64,000 nt of DNA from Berghia stephanieae (lineage: Eukaryota > Mollusca > Gastropoda > Nudibranchia > Aeolidiidae), in the NCBI GenBank assembly GCA_034508935.3, contig CM067444.1:34235193-34299192 (forward strand). Reading direction: 5' to 3'. The translations under genes were made by a program, and so were the position numbers. The notes under the pieces are model-generated. The model ran no database searches, was not told the DNA's origin, and was given only the letters and a program-made list of their open reading frames with translations. Positions 38,674 through 47,397 of this stretch are shown in pieces. The number at the start of each line of letters is the position of its first letter. Positions within the stretch are counted from its first letter, which is position 1.

Positions 38674-40186
38674 TAATAATAATATGGCGCAAAACTAAAC
38701 TACCAACTCCCAAAAACATCATCTACCCTTCATTCTTTTCTCACTCCCTCCAAAACAAAAAATATTTAACTCTTTGAAGTTCAGAATAAGTTTATGTAGA
38801 TATCATTTTAAAATATTCTGCATCTAACAAATAAAACTTATAACTTACCTTTACGCTGTGCTTTGTACTTGATTTATAGTCTTGCTCTTCTAAGTATTCT
38901 TCAGCTGTGAAAAAGAAATTGAAACTTTTTTTCCAAAGTTCAAAAATTGAAAATGATGAAAAGGGGCCAAATATGTGCCGAAATTTATTTTTTTTTTTAA
39001 TTTGAGGAAAAGATTTTGAATGTAGGGGATCAAATCAAATAAATAAATGAGCTATGATATCTAGTAGATACATCCATCCATCCATCCATCCATCTCCAAT
39101 CTCCATACATACATTACCATACATACATACATACTACATACATACATACATACATATACATACATACATACATACATATACATACATACATACATACATA
39201 CATAACATACTAATACATACATACATACATACATACTACATACATACAATATCAAAATTGTTTATTTCAGGAAATATACATGATAATGTAACAAGGGTAA
39301 CATATTCATTGACATAATACCATTTCCTAAAATAATGTACAATGTTTTGAGCTGGAGTATTGATTTGAACAGTGAAGTTTCAGACTCTGCCACAGAATTC
39401 CCAGAGGTAATAATGATATTAGTGTTGATGACGATGATAATGATGATGATGACGATGATGAAGATGTAATAAGGCGATAGGTCGCTAGTCGTCGGCGTTG
39501 TCCTTGTTCCCATTCTTTTTTGTACCAGTGTTATGATACTGTGTTTCCAGTCTGGGGGGACTTTTTGATATTTTAAACAGGTGTTAAAGATGGCCGTAAA
39601 AATTGGTGCCAGTTTGTTTATATTTTGTTTTATATATTTATAGGTGACACCGTCTGCCCCGGGCGACATACATACATACATACATACATACATACATGTA
39701 CAGCCCTTGGTGAAGGTCATGGACCATAAAAGAGGAATATAAAGTAGATATGAGTGTGGTGACAGGGTACAATTAATAGCATATAATTGCATCCAGGGTA
39801 GCTCAAGATACTATATTTTCTGAAAGCGCTTACAATTCTCTTTCAAATGATACCATATATGATTATATTCATCAATTTTTAACTTTGGCCAAATTTAGTC
39901 TGAAAAAGTAAATCCTGAAACGTGCTCTGTAGAATCCACCAAAGGCAATGATGGACTTGTTTTAACATTGTTGTTATGGACAACATTTTGTGTTACCACT
40001 ATTTTCATCATAACAATGAAAACATAAACTTCTGGGTTATCAGACCTGCAAATATAAGTACACATCAGTTAAAAAACATTAACTGTAACCCAATCAAGTA
40101 CATTGTTAATGAAATATTCAATTATTCATACCTTCAATTACTGAGAGCATGTTTCTGAGCTTGGTTCCATGTTTGCCATAATATGA
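23958..40186 (-). CDS. CCDC62: CCDC62 orthologue (coiled-coil domain-containing protein 62), enlarged
   Basis: Fourteen exons: 40186-40132, 38904-38849, 38184-38095, 37743-37360, 36077 (or 36091)-35906, 35015-34849, 34548-34447, 34026-33753, 33400-33312, 32874-32606, 30611-30258, 29533-29070, 27844-24656 and 24059-23958. All phases agree apart from two one-base breaks in the 3.2-kb exon. Identification rests on SKQRKEILLLMEELSTRDQE (vertebrate: EKQRKELQLLIGELKDRDKE), EREKCKEEIMNSLKKQQ, LYERQTKELTLYHL, and the C-terminal SKLHHLLVESQEMIRSLE (vertebrate SKLQRLLAESRQMVTDLE). Vertebrate CCDC62 is about 680 residues, is testis-enriched and was reported as a nuclear-receptor coactivator needed for sperm formation. 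This one is about 1,900, the extra being polar, Ser/Asn-rich, probably disordered sequence. The likely start is the Met codon at 40150-40148, with upstream ATGs out of frame. Confidence 0.9.
24260..24378. repeat. (GAAT)n tetranucleotide repeat
   Basis: GAAT repeats with small variants, in the last CCDC62 intron. Confidence 0.95.
24656..27844 (-). CDS. CCDC62: Giant central exon of CCDC62 with two frame breaks
   Basis: A 3,189-nt block without introns, open in three successive frames (27844 to about 26930, then to 25684, then to the donor at 24655). Composition is constant through all three: Ser, Asn, Asp and Lys-rich, low in hydrophobic residues. At both joins one more T would keep the frame (near 26928 in CTCTTTAAAG and near 25687 in a run of five T), and the exon phases demand a net gain of two bases. 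This is either a host gene with two small deletions or an assembly with homopolymer errors. Compositional continuity and good flanking splice sites favour a functional exon. Confidence 0.8.
27960..29045. other. CCDC62 intron, mostly unassigned
   Basis: AT-rich intron sequence. The only recognisable item is a SINE K tail near 28640-28750 (GCAGGCTGATTTTTATTTT, CTGCTTTGTCTGG). Nothing else supported. Confidence 0.6.
29640..30250. other. CCDC62 intron, no recognised content
   Basis: Between exons 29533-29070 and 30611-30258. No frame, repeat family or RNA gene identified. Confidence 0.6.
30905..31320 (+). mobile_element. Decayed L2/CR1-group LINE fragment
   Basis: Broken plus-strand frames read LHWLPVGRRVEHKPVF and, later, FSAYGTQQGAI, resembling the LHWLPIKYRI / AP-LWNSLP tail of CR1/L2 reverse transcriptases. 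It resembles the LHWLPVKFRIEFKILT segment of the LINE at 47398-50900. Heavily mutated. Confidence 0.6.
31343..31817. mobile_element. TIR element with iterated TTTGCCA motifs
   Basis: Termini TCTGTCATCTGCATTTTTTG and its complement at the right, flanked on both sides by TATT. The subterminal zones on both sides repeat AAATTTGCCAA-like words many times, in both orientations. 475 bp, no coding capacity: a non-autonomous DNA transposon in a CCDC62 intron. Confidence 0.75.
31960..32210 (+). mobile_element. RTE-like LINE 3' end
   Basis: Open frame MEFLGHIICHPGLE, KRIRGRQRITYLKGIRTWTD, IELARDRSAWRKMTSDVC, then stop and a GATGATGAT tail: the last about 75 residues of an RTE-type polyprotein with its characteristic short-repeat tail. 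Confidence 0.82.
32402..32545 (-). mobile_element. SINE family A, headless, minus orientation
   Basis: GTTTTTATAGCC, GTGGCAATTGCTTGATGACC and AAGTACCAAGTCTAACAGG are the complement of the A body. It ends about 60 bp from the 3' border of CCDC62 exon 32606-32874. Confidence 0.65.
32965..33130 (-). mobile_element. SINE family A, partial, minus orientation
   Basis: AGAGTTAATCCAGGTTTCTA, AGTCTACCGCAAAGCACT and AGACCTAGCCGCCAGTCAG match the A body in complement. The tRNA-like head is missing. Confidence 0.65.
33312..36091 (-). CDS. CCDC62: CCDC62 coiled-coil exons
   Basis: Five exons (36077-35906, 35015-34849, 34548-34447, 34026-33753, 33400-33312) encode about 270 residues of nearly continuous coiled coil with few prolines. 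Examples are LRQRL-type heptads in DLQQRLCDYEKELKLSD, TLEEMRKVTDQKEIDGLELK, KDMSSRLKTKAGELNLQ and ITRLTAQNKTLESKLSD. This is the region best conserved with vertebrate CCDC62. For the first exon the acceptor at 36077 (ATTGAG|CAT) matches phase 0 of the previous exon; the stronger-looking one at 36091 (CCTCAG|CTG) would not. Confidence 0.88.
33552..33650. repeat. (GAA)n triplet array
   Basis: About 100 bp of GAA in a CCDC62 intron, about 100 bp past the donor of exon 34026-33753. Poly-Phe or poly-Ser frames are artefacts. Confidence 0.97.
34283..34400. repeat. SINE A head fragment followed by (GATA)n
   Basis: GGTCCAGATAGCTCAGTTGG is the SINE A start. It stops and passes into GATA/GACA repeats. 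Confidence 0.7.
34570..34840. repeat. GAT-rich simple sequence
   Basis: Imperfect GAT and GAG triplets in the intron between the 34548-34447 and 35015-34849 exons. Confidence 0.7.
35435..35796. mobile_element. TIR element H
   Basis: Left end TCAATCGGGAAGAAAAGTC, GACGTCA; right end, read from the minus strand, TCAATAGGAAACAAAAGTG, GATGTCA. Inside are inverted partners around AACCAGTCCTTCCAAGGAC and ATTGGAACCAG. About 360 bp, noncoding. A left-end relic is at 19247-19346, and a right-end-like segment (GATTGGAACCAGTAGAGTTA) near 13890-13965. Confidence 0.7.
36429..37314. mobile_element. Inverted dimer of composite SINE D with 12-bp target duplication
   Basis: Two arms of about 440 bp meet tail to tail near 36879 and are about 98-99% identical as inverted copies. 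Each arm has a terminal module (GATATGAAGTGAGTAG..., GACAATAGAGAATAAAAA) at both ends and a tRNA-like module with an A-box TTAGCTCACACGG (right arm) and B-box GGTTCAAACCC. The sequence ATTCATTTTTAA flanks the whole structure at 36417-36428 and 37315-37326, so the dimer inserted in one event. It lies in the CCDC62 intron between exons 37360 and 36077. Transcription of that intron would yield an RNA hairpin of about 430 bp. Confidence 0.92.
37745..37780. repeat. Poly-C/poly-T pyrimidine run at a splice acceptor (minus strand)
   Basis: G-run on the plus strand. On the minus strand it is a C-rich tract ending in AACACAACAG, the acceptor of the CCDC62 exon 37743-37360. Confidence 0.7.
38225..38685. 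repeat. (TAA)n array, long
   Basis: About 450 bp of TAA triplets with phase slips between CCDC62 exons 38184-38095 and 38904-38849. Apparent frames of poly-Ile, Tyr or Leu are artefacts. Confidence 0.97.
39065..39345. repeat. CATC/CATA tracts with the shared 80-bp segment, second copy
   Basis: CATC then CATA repeats followed by AAATTGTTTATTTCAGG...TAACAAGGGTAACATATTC...CCATTTCCTAAAATA, nearly identical to 21486-21570. The same unit at two sites next to the same tetranucleotide suggests one retroelement end. Confidence 0.8.
39490..39670 (-). mobile_element. LINE reverse transcriptase fragment
   Basis: SPGADGVTYKYIKQNINKLA, IFTAIFNTCLKYQKVPPDW and KHSIITLVQKR match the finger region of a non-LTR reverse transcriptase (PG-DG-, then VP-WK). 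Clade not assignable from so little. CATA repeats adjoin it at 39669. Confidence 0.7.
39940..40072. mobile_element. Palindromic MITE family P, partial
   Basis: GGACTTGTTTTAACATTGTTG, then the right end GGTTATCAGACCTGCAAATA. The left terminus is lost. It lies about 60 bp from CCDC62 exon 40132-40186. Confidence 0.7.
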
Positions 40187-40574
40187 CTGTGATGAAAAAT
40201 TTAAGAAAAAATGAATGGAAGAAATCAGACAGGATTTGGGTGATGAGTGAGCATAGACATGTATAAGTGTTTATGTGTGATTGTTTACACTCAAATCTAG
40301 GAAATGTTATTCAAGCATAATTTGCATTGATGGTGCCATCTTGTGATTAAAACAGAAAAATCACCAATATATTACATACACCTTGTTATATTTAATTTGT
40401 TTGTTATTTAGGGGCACTTAGAAGTAAAGGAAGACAAAAATCCAAAGTTGCGACATTGGCTAAATAGAAAGTGAGAGGCCCTATATTAAAAAAAAAAACT
40501 GAGGTGCATACATTTTGGCCTGTTTTGGGGGTTTTGTTTTTTTTTCTATTATTGAATGAATTTTGTTGTAACTT

Positions 40575-40890
40575 CCATGCATAAGGGACCGAGATCAATC
40601 CTGGGTGCTGTCGACGTTTTTTTTCTGAAACCCTCACCCCCCCCCCCCCCCCCCCCTCCCCTGTCAACCCAGCAGTGATTGGGTAGCTAGGTCTGTCAGA
40701 TCTGGTGAAAAGTACTTTGCAACAGACTAGCGTCATATCCAAAGGGTAGCAAGCAATTGCTCTTGTCCATTTCATGCTATAGAAACCTGGATAAACTCTG
40801 GTTCCATGGGCTGAATGGCTCTGAAGGACAAGGGGGTCCTGATAGCTCAGTTGGTAGAGCACTCACTTCAAACGCAAAGGGACTGAGATC
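40575..40890 (+). mobile_element. SINE family A, body copy plus a second head
   Basis: 40575-40815 has B-box GAGATCAATCCTGGG, TTGGGTAGCTAGGTCTG, AAGGGTAGCAAGCAATTGC and tail ATAAACTCTGGTTCCATGGG. A fresh head (GATAGCTCAGTTGGTAGAGC) follows at 40832-40890: two A copies in tandem, both incomplete. Confidence 0.8.
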
Positions 40891-40999
40891 ACAACATGAA
40901 TCCATCATAAAAGATCTTATACATTTTTATTTTGTTGTAAGGAATTAACTCAGATTTCCTCATTTCCTATGAATTTTATCTGAAATCTATTAAACTTGT

Positions 41000-41725
41000 T
41001 TGGATTAAAGTGTGAGTAAAAATGGCGATGTTAAATAAGATCTCCATAATATTAATGTAAGGTGTCAAGAAAATATCAAGCCATGCTTTGAAGGAATTAT
41101 TAACTCATTTTTTTTTTCAAAACGTTTGGATCACAGATTGCTAGTGACTGTAATATATTTTTGACTCCATGGATGATGAATGGCACTGCATTTTTAAAAT
41201 TCAACTTTTAAATGAACATACTTCAGGGCGACAGTCTTCCACTAGGATTTTGGAAGTACCATTATCAGCATGGTGGTAGTACGGCTAAATTGTTGTCTGA
41301 AGGCAGGGACTAATCAAAATGCTTAGGGATGAAATGATGTAAACAATGAACAATTCAAATGTAAACCCTTTGTCCGAATAGAAATTACCTTAACATATAA
41401 ATAGAATGTAGTGTGAGCTCCTTGTCCTGAATGACATGAAAGCCTAGTGTGACAAGAGGACTGAAGTGGTTAAGCTGTTTGACTCTAGGTCTTGATTAGA
41501 AGTTCCTGGATTCTTTTTTTATTTAATACTAATTTTTTTTTCCTTCTATTTTTTTCCCTTTATTTTTAAAGCTGATTTATTGATTTGTTTATAATTATTG
41601 TTCTTGTTATTATTATCATTCTTTCATATTCTTAATTTTTTTTCATTCGTTAATTTGTCATTATCATTTTTGTCAGTATAGTTTTACCATGTTTTACAAT
41701 AAAAATAATAATAATAAGGAACTGT
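41000..41725. other. Presumed CCDC62 upstream intron or flank
   Basis: AT-rich, no frame. 41470-41515 (GAAGTGGTTAAGCTGTTTGA, GAAGTTCCTGGATTC) could be a worn tRNA-like SINE. T-rich beyond. Confidence 0.4.
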
Positions 41726-42083
41726 GTTTTCAGTCCACCAGTGGACTGAAAACACAGCTGTGTATTCAGTCCACCGGAAATAAAAATATTTTTAAAGGAC
41801 CAAATATCGTCGATACTTACTTTAATCAATATTGGCCACATTGATACTGAGCCTATTATAGGTTAGGCATCATCAGAAATGGACAGGCATACAATCTATG
41901 GCAATTTGACGGCTTAATAATATCATTTACAGCGTTTTATTTACTCTCGGAAAGTCTTGATGAGAGTTGCTCGAAATCGGGAGCCCGAGATTCTTACCGT
42001 GGCTGCTAGATAGCCATTAGCCTGACCGATTTAGCCAAAATTGGCCACACAGAGAATAATGTTTCTATAATTAATTTAAATTT

Positions 42084-42668
42084 AACATTTCGATCTATTT
42101 TTCCTAGTCCGTTAGAATTTTTGTGATTATCAAAACCGATGATTTTTTCCAATGAGATCAGAGTTTTAGTTCTGTTTGCCCCAGTAAGGTTCTATTTGGC
42201 CACTTTTCACATCGATCACTGGCCTCGAGCACGCCTGCACCCCTCCCCCCCCTCCCCCGCATCGGGCAGTTTTGACTTTGTCTTCTTCCAACATCCTTTT
42301 CTTTCAAAATCATCTCTTGTCCTTCGTCTTTTTGGGCTAGTCTATTGTTCATTGTCTATCATGTCTTGTAAAGTTAAGAATTTTTTTGACTGGTATCCCA
42401 TTTCTTCCATTCTACTAGCCTAAAAAGACCTCAATGTTTTACAAGCACCATCAAACCTATAAAAACAAAAGAGTCCTTAAAAGAATGTAGAGTCATCTTC
42501 CTTAACATTTATATCTATTTCTAATTTTCCTTAGTCCGTTAGAATTTTTGTGATTATCAAAACCGATGAGTTTTCCAAGGAGATCAGAGTTGTAGTACTG
42601 TTTGCCCCAGTAAGGTTCTATGTGGTCACTTACTTTTCACATCGATCACTGGCCTCGAGCTCTCCTGA
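42084..42668. repeat. Direct duplication, two 155-166-bp copies about 420 bp apart
   Basis: Copies share AGTCCGTTAGAATTTTTGTG, ATTATCAAAACCGATGA, GTTTGCCCCAGTAAGGTTCT and ATCGATCACTGGCCTCGAGC. Only the right copy has an extra ACTTAC, which on the minus strand makes a GTAAGT donor. Confidence 0.85.
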
Positions 42669-42681
42669 CGTTCACTGTGTT
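42634..42681 (-). other. CCDC62: Possible 5' untranslated exon of CCDC62
   Basis: Bounded by TTTTGATTTAG| acceptor and GAAAA|GTAAGT donor on the minus strand, upstream of the first recognised coding exon. No frame continues into that exon, so if used it is untranslated. Weak call, based only on splice signals and position. Confidence 0.3.
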
Positions 42682-43194
42682 CTAAATCAAAATAATAATA
42701 TTAAAAGTGAGTAAAAGTAAATAAATATAAAATATAAAAAATGTAAAATATCGTTCAAACTTCTCAAGTCACTAGGAATGGTGTCAACGTGTTGAGGTTG
42801 AAAATCAAGAATTTGTTTGAAGAAAAGAAAGTAAGAAAGAAAATATTATGCCTAGAAAGGAGCTTGAACACCTAACCCACCCTACCCCGGTTACAGTTAC
42901 GCTGTGCTAAATCAGCCGGCCACCTCGCCTTCTCACACTCAGTCAAACAGTTCAGCCCGTATAATTATAATCTCTTCCGGTGGACGGAATACACAGCTGT
43001 GTATTCAGTCCACTGGTGGACTGAAACACAGCTGTATCAGTCCTGTGGACTGAACACAGTCTAATAATAATGATGATGATAGAATAATAATGATAGTAAT
43101 AATCACAGTAGCTAGATAGTAAACTTATGAAAGTCATTCCAATCATAGCGAAAATTTCTGAGAGACACCTAGCACGACCTAGTAGGTAACACTA

Positions 43195-43310
43195 GACTAA
43201 CTTATTTGTAGGTCTCATAATCATATGAGCTTGTTGTTGTAATGGAAATATATGTATCTATTTTCAATCAAAAGCAAAATATTGCCCCTTACAGCAATAT
43301 TTTAAAAATC

Positions 43311-43315
<5 letters not shown>
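43195..43315. mobile_element. Palindromic MITE family P, partial
   Basis: TTATTTGTAGGTCTCATAATC, TTGTTGTAATGGAAATAT and GCAAAATATTGCCCCTTACAG. The right end is lost next to a GA microsatellite. Confidence 0.6.

Positions 43316-43367
<52 letters not shown>
43313..43367. repeat. (GA)n microsatellite
   Basis: About 54 bp of GA, followed by T-rich sequence and an A/T-rich stretch with CAACAAAAACAAC words to 43565. Confidence 0.95.
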
Positions 43368-43369
<2 letters not shown>

Positions 43370-43579
43370 GTTCGTTTACTGGGGTAAAAACCGTGAGTGA
43401 TAGACAATACGAGTTTGCTTTTTGTTGTTCTTTTTTATTCTTTTTTTTTTTTGTTTGTTTGTTGTTTTTTGTTTTTGTTTTGTTTTTGTTGTTTTTTTTT
43501 TTTTTTGTTTTGTCTTTTTTTTTAATAGACAAAAAGAATAGAAAACAACAACAAAAACAACAAACTAAAATTATCACTC

Positions 43580-44500
43580 AACTGTTCAGTGTGCCGAATT
43601 ATTTGGTGATAAGAGACACCCAAATTTCGGATGTCAAATTATCTGGTGACAAAATAATACACCCGAATTTTGGGTGTCGAATTACGCTCCCTTGCCTTAT
43701 TAAAATATTGTCATTTGATTAATGTTATCTGTATTGAGTGCACCTCAGTCACAAAAAATAAATTAACTTTGTGGTATGATGCATAACTGTGTCAAAATAA
43801 TGTATAGTTTCATGAAGATGGAAACATTTAATATTCAGTACCTACAAGCGAGAAATCAACGTATTATTTTGTTGTTCCGTTACAAGTTGAGGCATCTCAG
43901 TTCTTCATTACCGTTGTCAACAACCGTAGTGACATTAAAAAGTAGAATGAGCGATCAAATGACTTTTCGGAGAACAAATTTTAAAAATTAAAACTTAAGC
44001 TTTTGGGTTTTGTCATTACATTTCCGCTCAAAAATATTTTAGAACGAGTGTTTCATAATTTTTTTATGATATGTTTTTAATTTTTGTGATTTCACAAAAA
44101 ATTTGTTAGCTTCATTTTAACGTCTTTAAACCCCGTTCTATTTTTTAGTATGATAGAGAACGATTCGGAATCGAAAGTAGATTTCGTCTTGACTGTTTAA
44201 CTGCTTGATCCGGTTCAGTCTGTTGTCTCGTTTTGTTGTCAGCCAGAACCTGCCTTTGGAAGTAATTAGAAGAATAAGAATATTACTTGACTGAAATCAT
44301 TCTTGGACTACCAGACTTATTTTGGTGAGAGATTGTTTTACACAGCAATACGAGTGACTCTGACACAAGAGTAAGTTTGAGTAAGAGGTGATGACAGCAA
44401 ACCCTCGGTATACCCAAACCCTGTCCATTGTCACACAGTCACCTCATTGTTTTGTGGGGTTTTTTTCTAGATGCGTCAATAGGTACTAAGCAGTTTGTCC
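43580..44500. other. Intergenic, no gene recognised
   Basis: 43590-43685 has inverted GACACCCAAATTTCGG / CCGAATTTTGGGTGTC words, a small hairpin-forming repeat. The rest is AT-rich without conserved frames. Confidence 0.5.
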
Positions 44501-44894
44501 TTTAAGAGTGGCTGCTAAAAGGAAGGCAGAAAAGAGATGAGCAGGAAAGGAAACGCCAGGAGAGGGGAAAAATAAAGCAGAGAGAAGATTGAGATTGTCA
44601 CTGACGCAGGAAAGGGAGAAGGAGGTGGCAGTTGGGGAAGGGCAAAAAGAGAAAGACAGAAATCATCCTTGGCGAAGCTAAGTTAGAGAACCAGACAGAG
44701 GTTGTTCTGAACGATGATTCATCATGTTCATCATATTGCTTCAGTAGTAGAGAATACAATGGACGGAACAGTTGCGGCCGGTGCAAGTACAAGTGCTGGT
44801 TACATTTTTTGCTCAGGCAGCCAGCGTGATACCATTGAAGCCCTTGACGAGGAAGGGCTCAATGAGTATTTGTTTCAATTTGAAGTTTGCTTTA

Positions 44895-45140
44895 AATAAT
44901 AAATCCTGGGTGGGGATCCTGACCTCCCATAGTGGGCAGCGAGGTACATACTGTGTCTTCTATCCCCCCATACCCGTTTCCCAATTGTTTTCTGTCTTTG
45001 TCTTGGAATGAGATTACTTAGTTTTGTCCTGATCCTTGCCTGAGCTCCTTGGCTGGGAGGGAAACAGTCGAATGTATAGTTATAGTTTTGGGAGATGATA
45101 TTTTTTTCCTTGTAAATCATCTCTCTGTTATGCATTGTAT
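44895..45140 (+). mobile_element. Dispersed 3'-end-like repeat R, plus copy
   Basis: Partner of 19685-19910 (CTCCCATAGTGGGCAGCG, TGTGTCTTCTATCC, TTTGGGAGATGATATTTTT, GTAAATCATCTCTCTGTTAT). Upstream 44590-44890 has open, unrecognised frames that may be the coding end of the same element. Confidence 0.7.
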
Positions 45141-45232
45141 TATGTTGAGTTTACAATATTATATCATAATGATTGTGTAAACATATACGCATGCATATTA
45201 TATCATATGATTGGTAAACATATACGCATGCG

Positions 45233-45261
45233 CGGGGGGGGGGGGGGGGGGGGGGGGGAGT
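45233..45261. repeat. Poly-G tract
   Basis: About 28 consecutive or near-consecutive G after two copies of an AAACATATACGCATGC word. Confidence 0.95.
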
Positions 45262-45399
45262 TGCTTGTGTTTTTGTCTCTTTACCAAGTTTATCATTATT
45301 CGAAATTTTACAACAAATTCGTGCCTAATTCATGTTTTGGTTCATTGGAATTCATAATTGAAACGTTCAGATCGAAGAAATTTGACCTGACTTGGATGC

Positions 45400-46660
45400 T
45401 GATGTGAACAATTTAAGAATAATTTAAGACTTTCTCCGTCGACTTTGGCGGGAACTGTGGTAGTAGGTATCCCAATCCAGTCCATGTCTGTGTAACGGGC
45501 CTGAAAATCTCTAATTTTCAACCAATTTCACTTGAAGCAATCTATATTTCTATTTAAGTTACAGGGGTTAAAATTATATCACTGAAAAGCTTATCTATTC
45601 TCCTTCTAAAACATGTCAGATTTGATTATTTTTCTTGCAAATATAGTTTATTAGATCCTTGTAAAGAGCATGACATAATGCGTTTTTTTTATCGCGGCGA
45701 ATAACCGAAATTTTATGGGTAACCATTTCTTAACCGCCAACGCTACTAGTACTTTTGTTGGATCGTGTTACAAATAGCATTATTAGAAAGGGAATTAAAA
45801 TCTCTTTCTAATGATACCAATAACAACGTGATTTATTTACATTAAAACCCTAAAAAAATCGAAATATTCAGAAAAAAATACCTAAAATCGGCAAAAATTC
45901 ACAAATTTCGATTTTTTTAAAGCCAAAAATAGGATTGGAAACATTTTTTCTTTATAATATCTAACTCTCGATGGTTTCCGAGATTTGTACCACCCGCGGG
46001 AGTTCCAAACGTCAACACAACGCGATCATTCCATTTTCACTTTTGATTCCGGCGTGCCTAGCATCGTTGTCTCAGTTGAGTCTCAGTCAAGTGAAGTGTC
46101 TTTGTGTTATTCAATTCCTAAAATGGATATGAACTCAACAGATTTTTAAAAGAATCACTAGGTAAGTGTTTTAATTTGGCTTTTATTAAATCAATTTTAC
46201 ATTTAATTCTATCTTTTACATAAATGATGTTTTATTATCGTCCGCTGACTTGGACAAGAATGAGAATATTGAGAATGACCTCATTTTGAAACTCCATGTC
46301 AGAACAGATCTCTGTTAATTTTTTACACCATGAAATCCTAATTTGTTTTTTCATGATATCATAAAATATAAGTTAATTCAACATGTGTAGGACATTTGCT
46401 GACTTCAAAGTCAAGAATTGTGTTTAAATCTTTCTTCAAACACGACCTAGCAACATCGGCATAAAAATCCAAGATGGCGGCACCCGACTGAGTGCGTTTG
46501 TTTATCAATTGACGGGGAATAAGCACACTCCTGAAATTATGTGTTGCTTCAATTAAATTACTTTTTTTGGGTCTCCAAATCAATCCTTAAGATAGGTAGA
46601 AGTTAAATAACGAATTTCGGCTTTCATGTTTTTTATTGTTTATTGACAATTGAGTCAAAC
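45400..46660. other. Intergenic or outer part of an unidentified element
   Basis: Contains a GC-richer stretch (45985-46150) with a short ATG-led peptide (MDMNSTDF) and a following GTAAGT at 46162. This looks like a small first exon, but no partner was proved. Otherwise AT-rich and featureless. Confidence 0.35.
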
Positions 46661-46711
46661 AGTGAACTGGCCATTTCCAATGATAATGTTAGATGCTCAA
46701 ATTAGTAGATA

Positions 46712-46712
<1 letters not shown>

Positions 46713-46779
<67 letters not shown>

Positions 46780-47060
46780 TTATTTATTTCTCTCTCCCTC
46801 TACCCCCCCCCCCCCCCTCCCACTCTCTTCTCTATATCTTCTCTCTATATCTCCTTTTTTTCATTTTTTCTCTCTCTCCCTCTACTCCCCCCCCCCCCCC
46901 CCCACCACTCTCTTTCTCTCTTCTCGCTCTATCTCCTTCTCATTATTTCTCTCATTGTCTAATCTTTGTCCCCTCTTACACTTATCTCTCTCTCATCCTC
47001 GCACACATACTCATTCTCTTTCTCTTCTCCTAGCCCCCCCCCCCCCCCCCTTTCTCTCCA
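46713..47060. repeat. (CT)n tract with three C-runs
   Basis: CT dinucleotides, then TCTA, CTCC and three runs of 14-17 C (near 46804, 46888 and 47035). Leu/Ser/Pro-rich frames here are artefacts. Confidence 0.95.
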
Positions 47061-47397
47061 TACAAACAACCAGTTGGCTACCTTACCTATGGAATTTTCT
47101 TTTTCAGAATGTTCAAATATTGTGTACTTTGTGGTCATTGGTAAAGTAACTTTAGCACCACTCTTCTTGTATCATATTTTTTTTCTTTTCAAAATGTTCT
47201 AAATAATGCTTTGTTGTTAGATTAGGCATAATATAGTAGATAAAAATAAGCTTAAATATCCATGATGGTAATAGTAATGGTTGGCAATGTAGAAAGTTTG
47301 AAATCCCATTTTTTTGTGACCTGTTTTTCTACTTATTGACTCTTGATTACTTTTTTTTTCTGTTGATGATGACTATGAGGAAATGAAATGAAGGTTT

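Larger units (their letters stand above)
41731..43023. mobile_element. Segment bounded by 49-bp inverted repeats
   Basis: 41731-41779 (CAGTCCACCAGTGGACTGAA, CAGCTGTGTATTCAGTCC) recurs inverted at 42975-43023. Each end is itself palindromic. Inside are two 155-166-bp direct copies (42084-42238 and 42503-42668) and a possible splice-bounded exon. No long frame. It could be a non-autonomous DNA element or two separate fold-back insertions. Confidence 0.6.

Noticed and set aside
40132-40186. Start of CCDC62 at the upstream ATGs in this exon (ATGGCAAACATGG)
   Set aside because: Both of these ATGs are out of frame with the rest of the gene and run into a stop within or just past the exon. The in-frame Met at 40150-40148 is preferred, though unproven.
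44590-44890. Host exon reading AEKR/KTEIILGEAKLENQTEVV
   Set aside because: Not recognised as any conserved protein. It lies directly before repeat R and has no convincing splice borders, so it is left as probable element sequence.
46713-47202. Ser/Leu/Pro-rich coding frames
   Set aside because: They follow CT and C runs exactly and have no counterpart outside the simple sequence.
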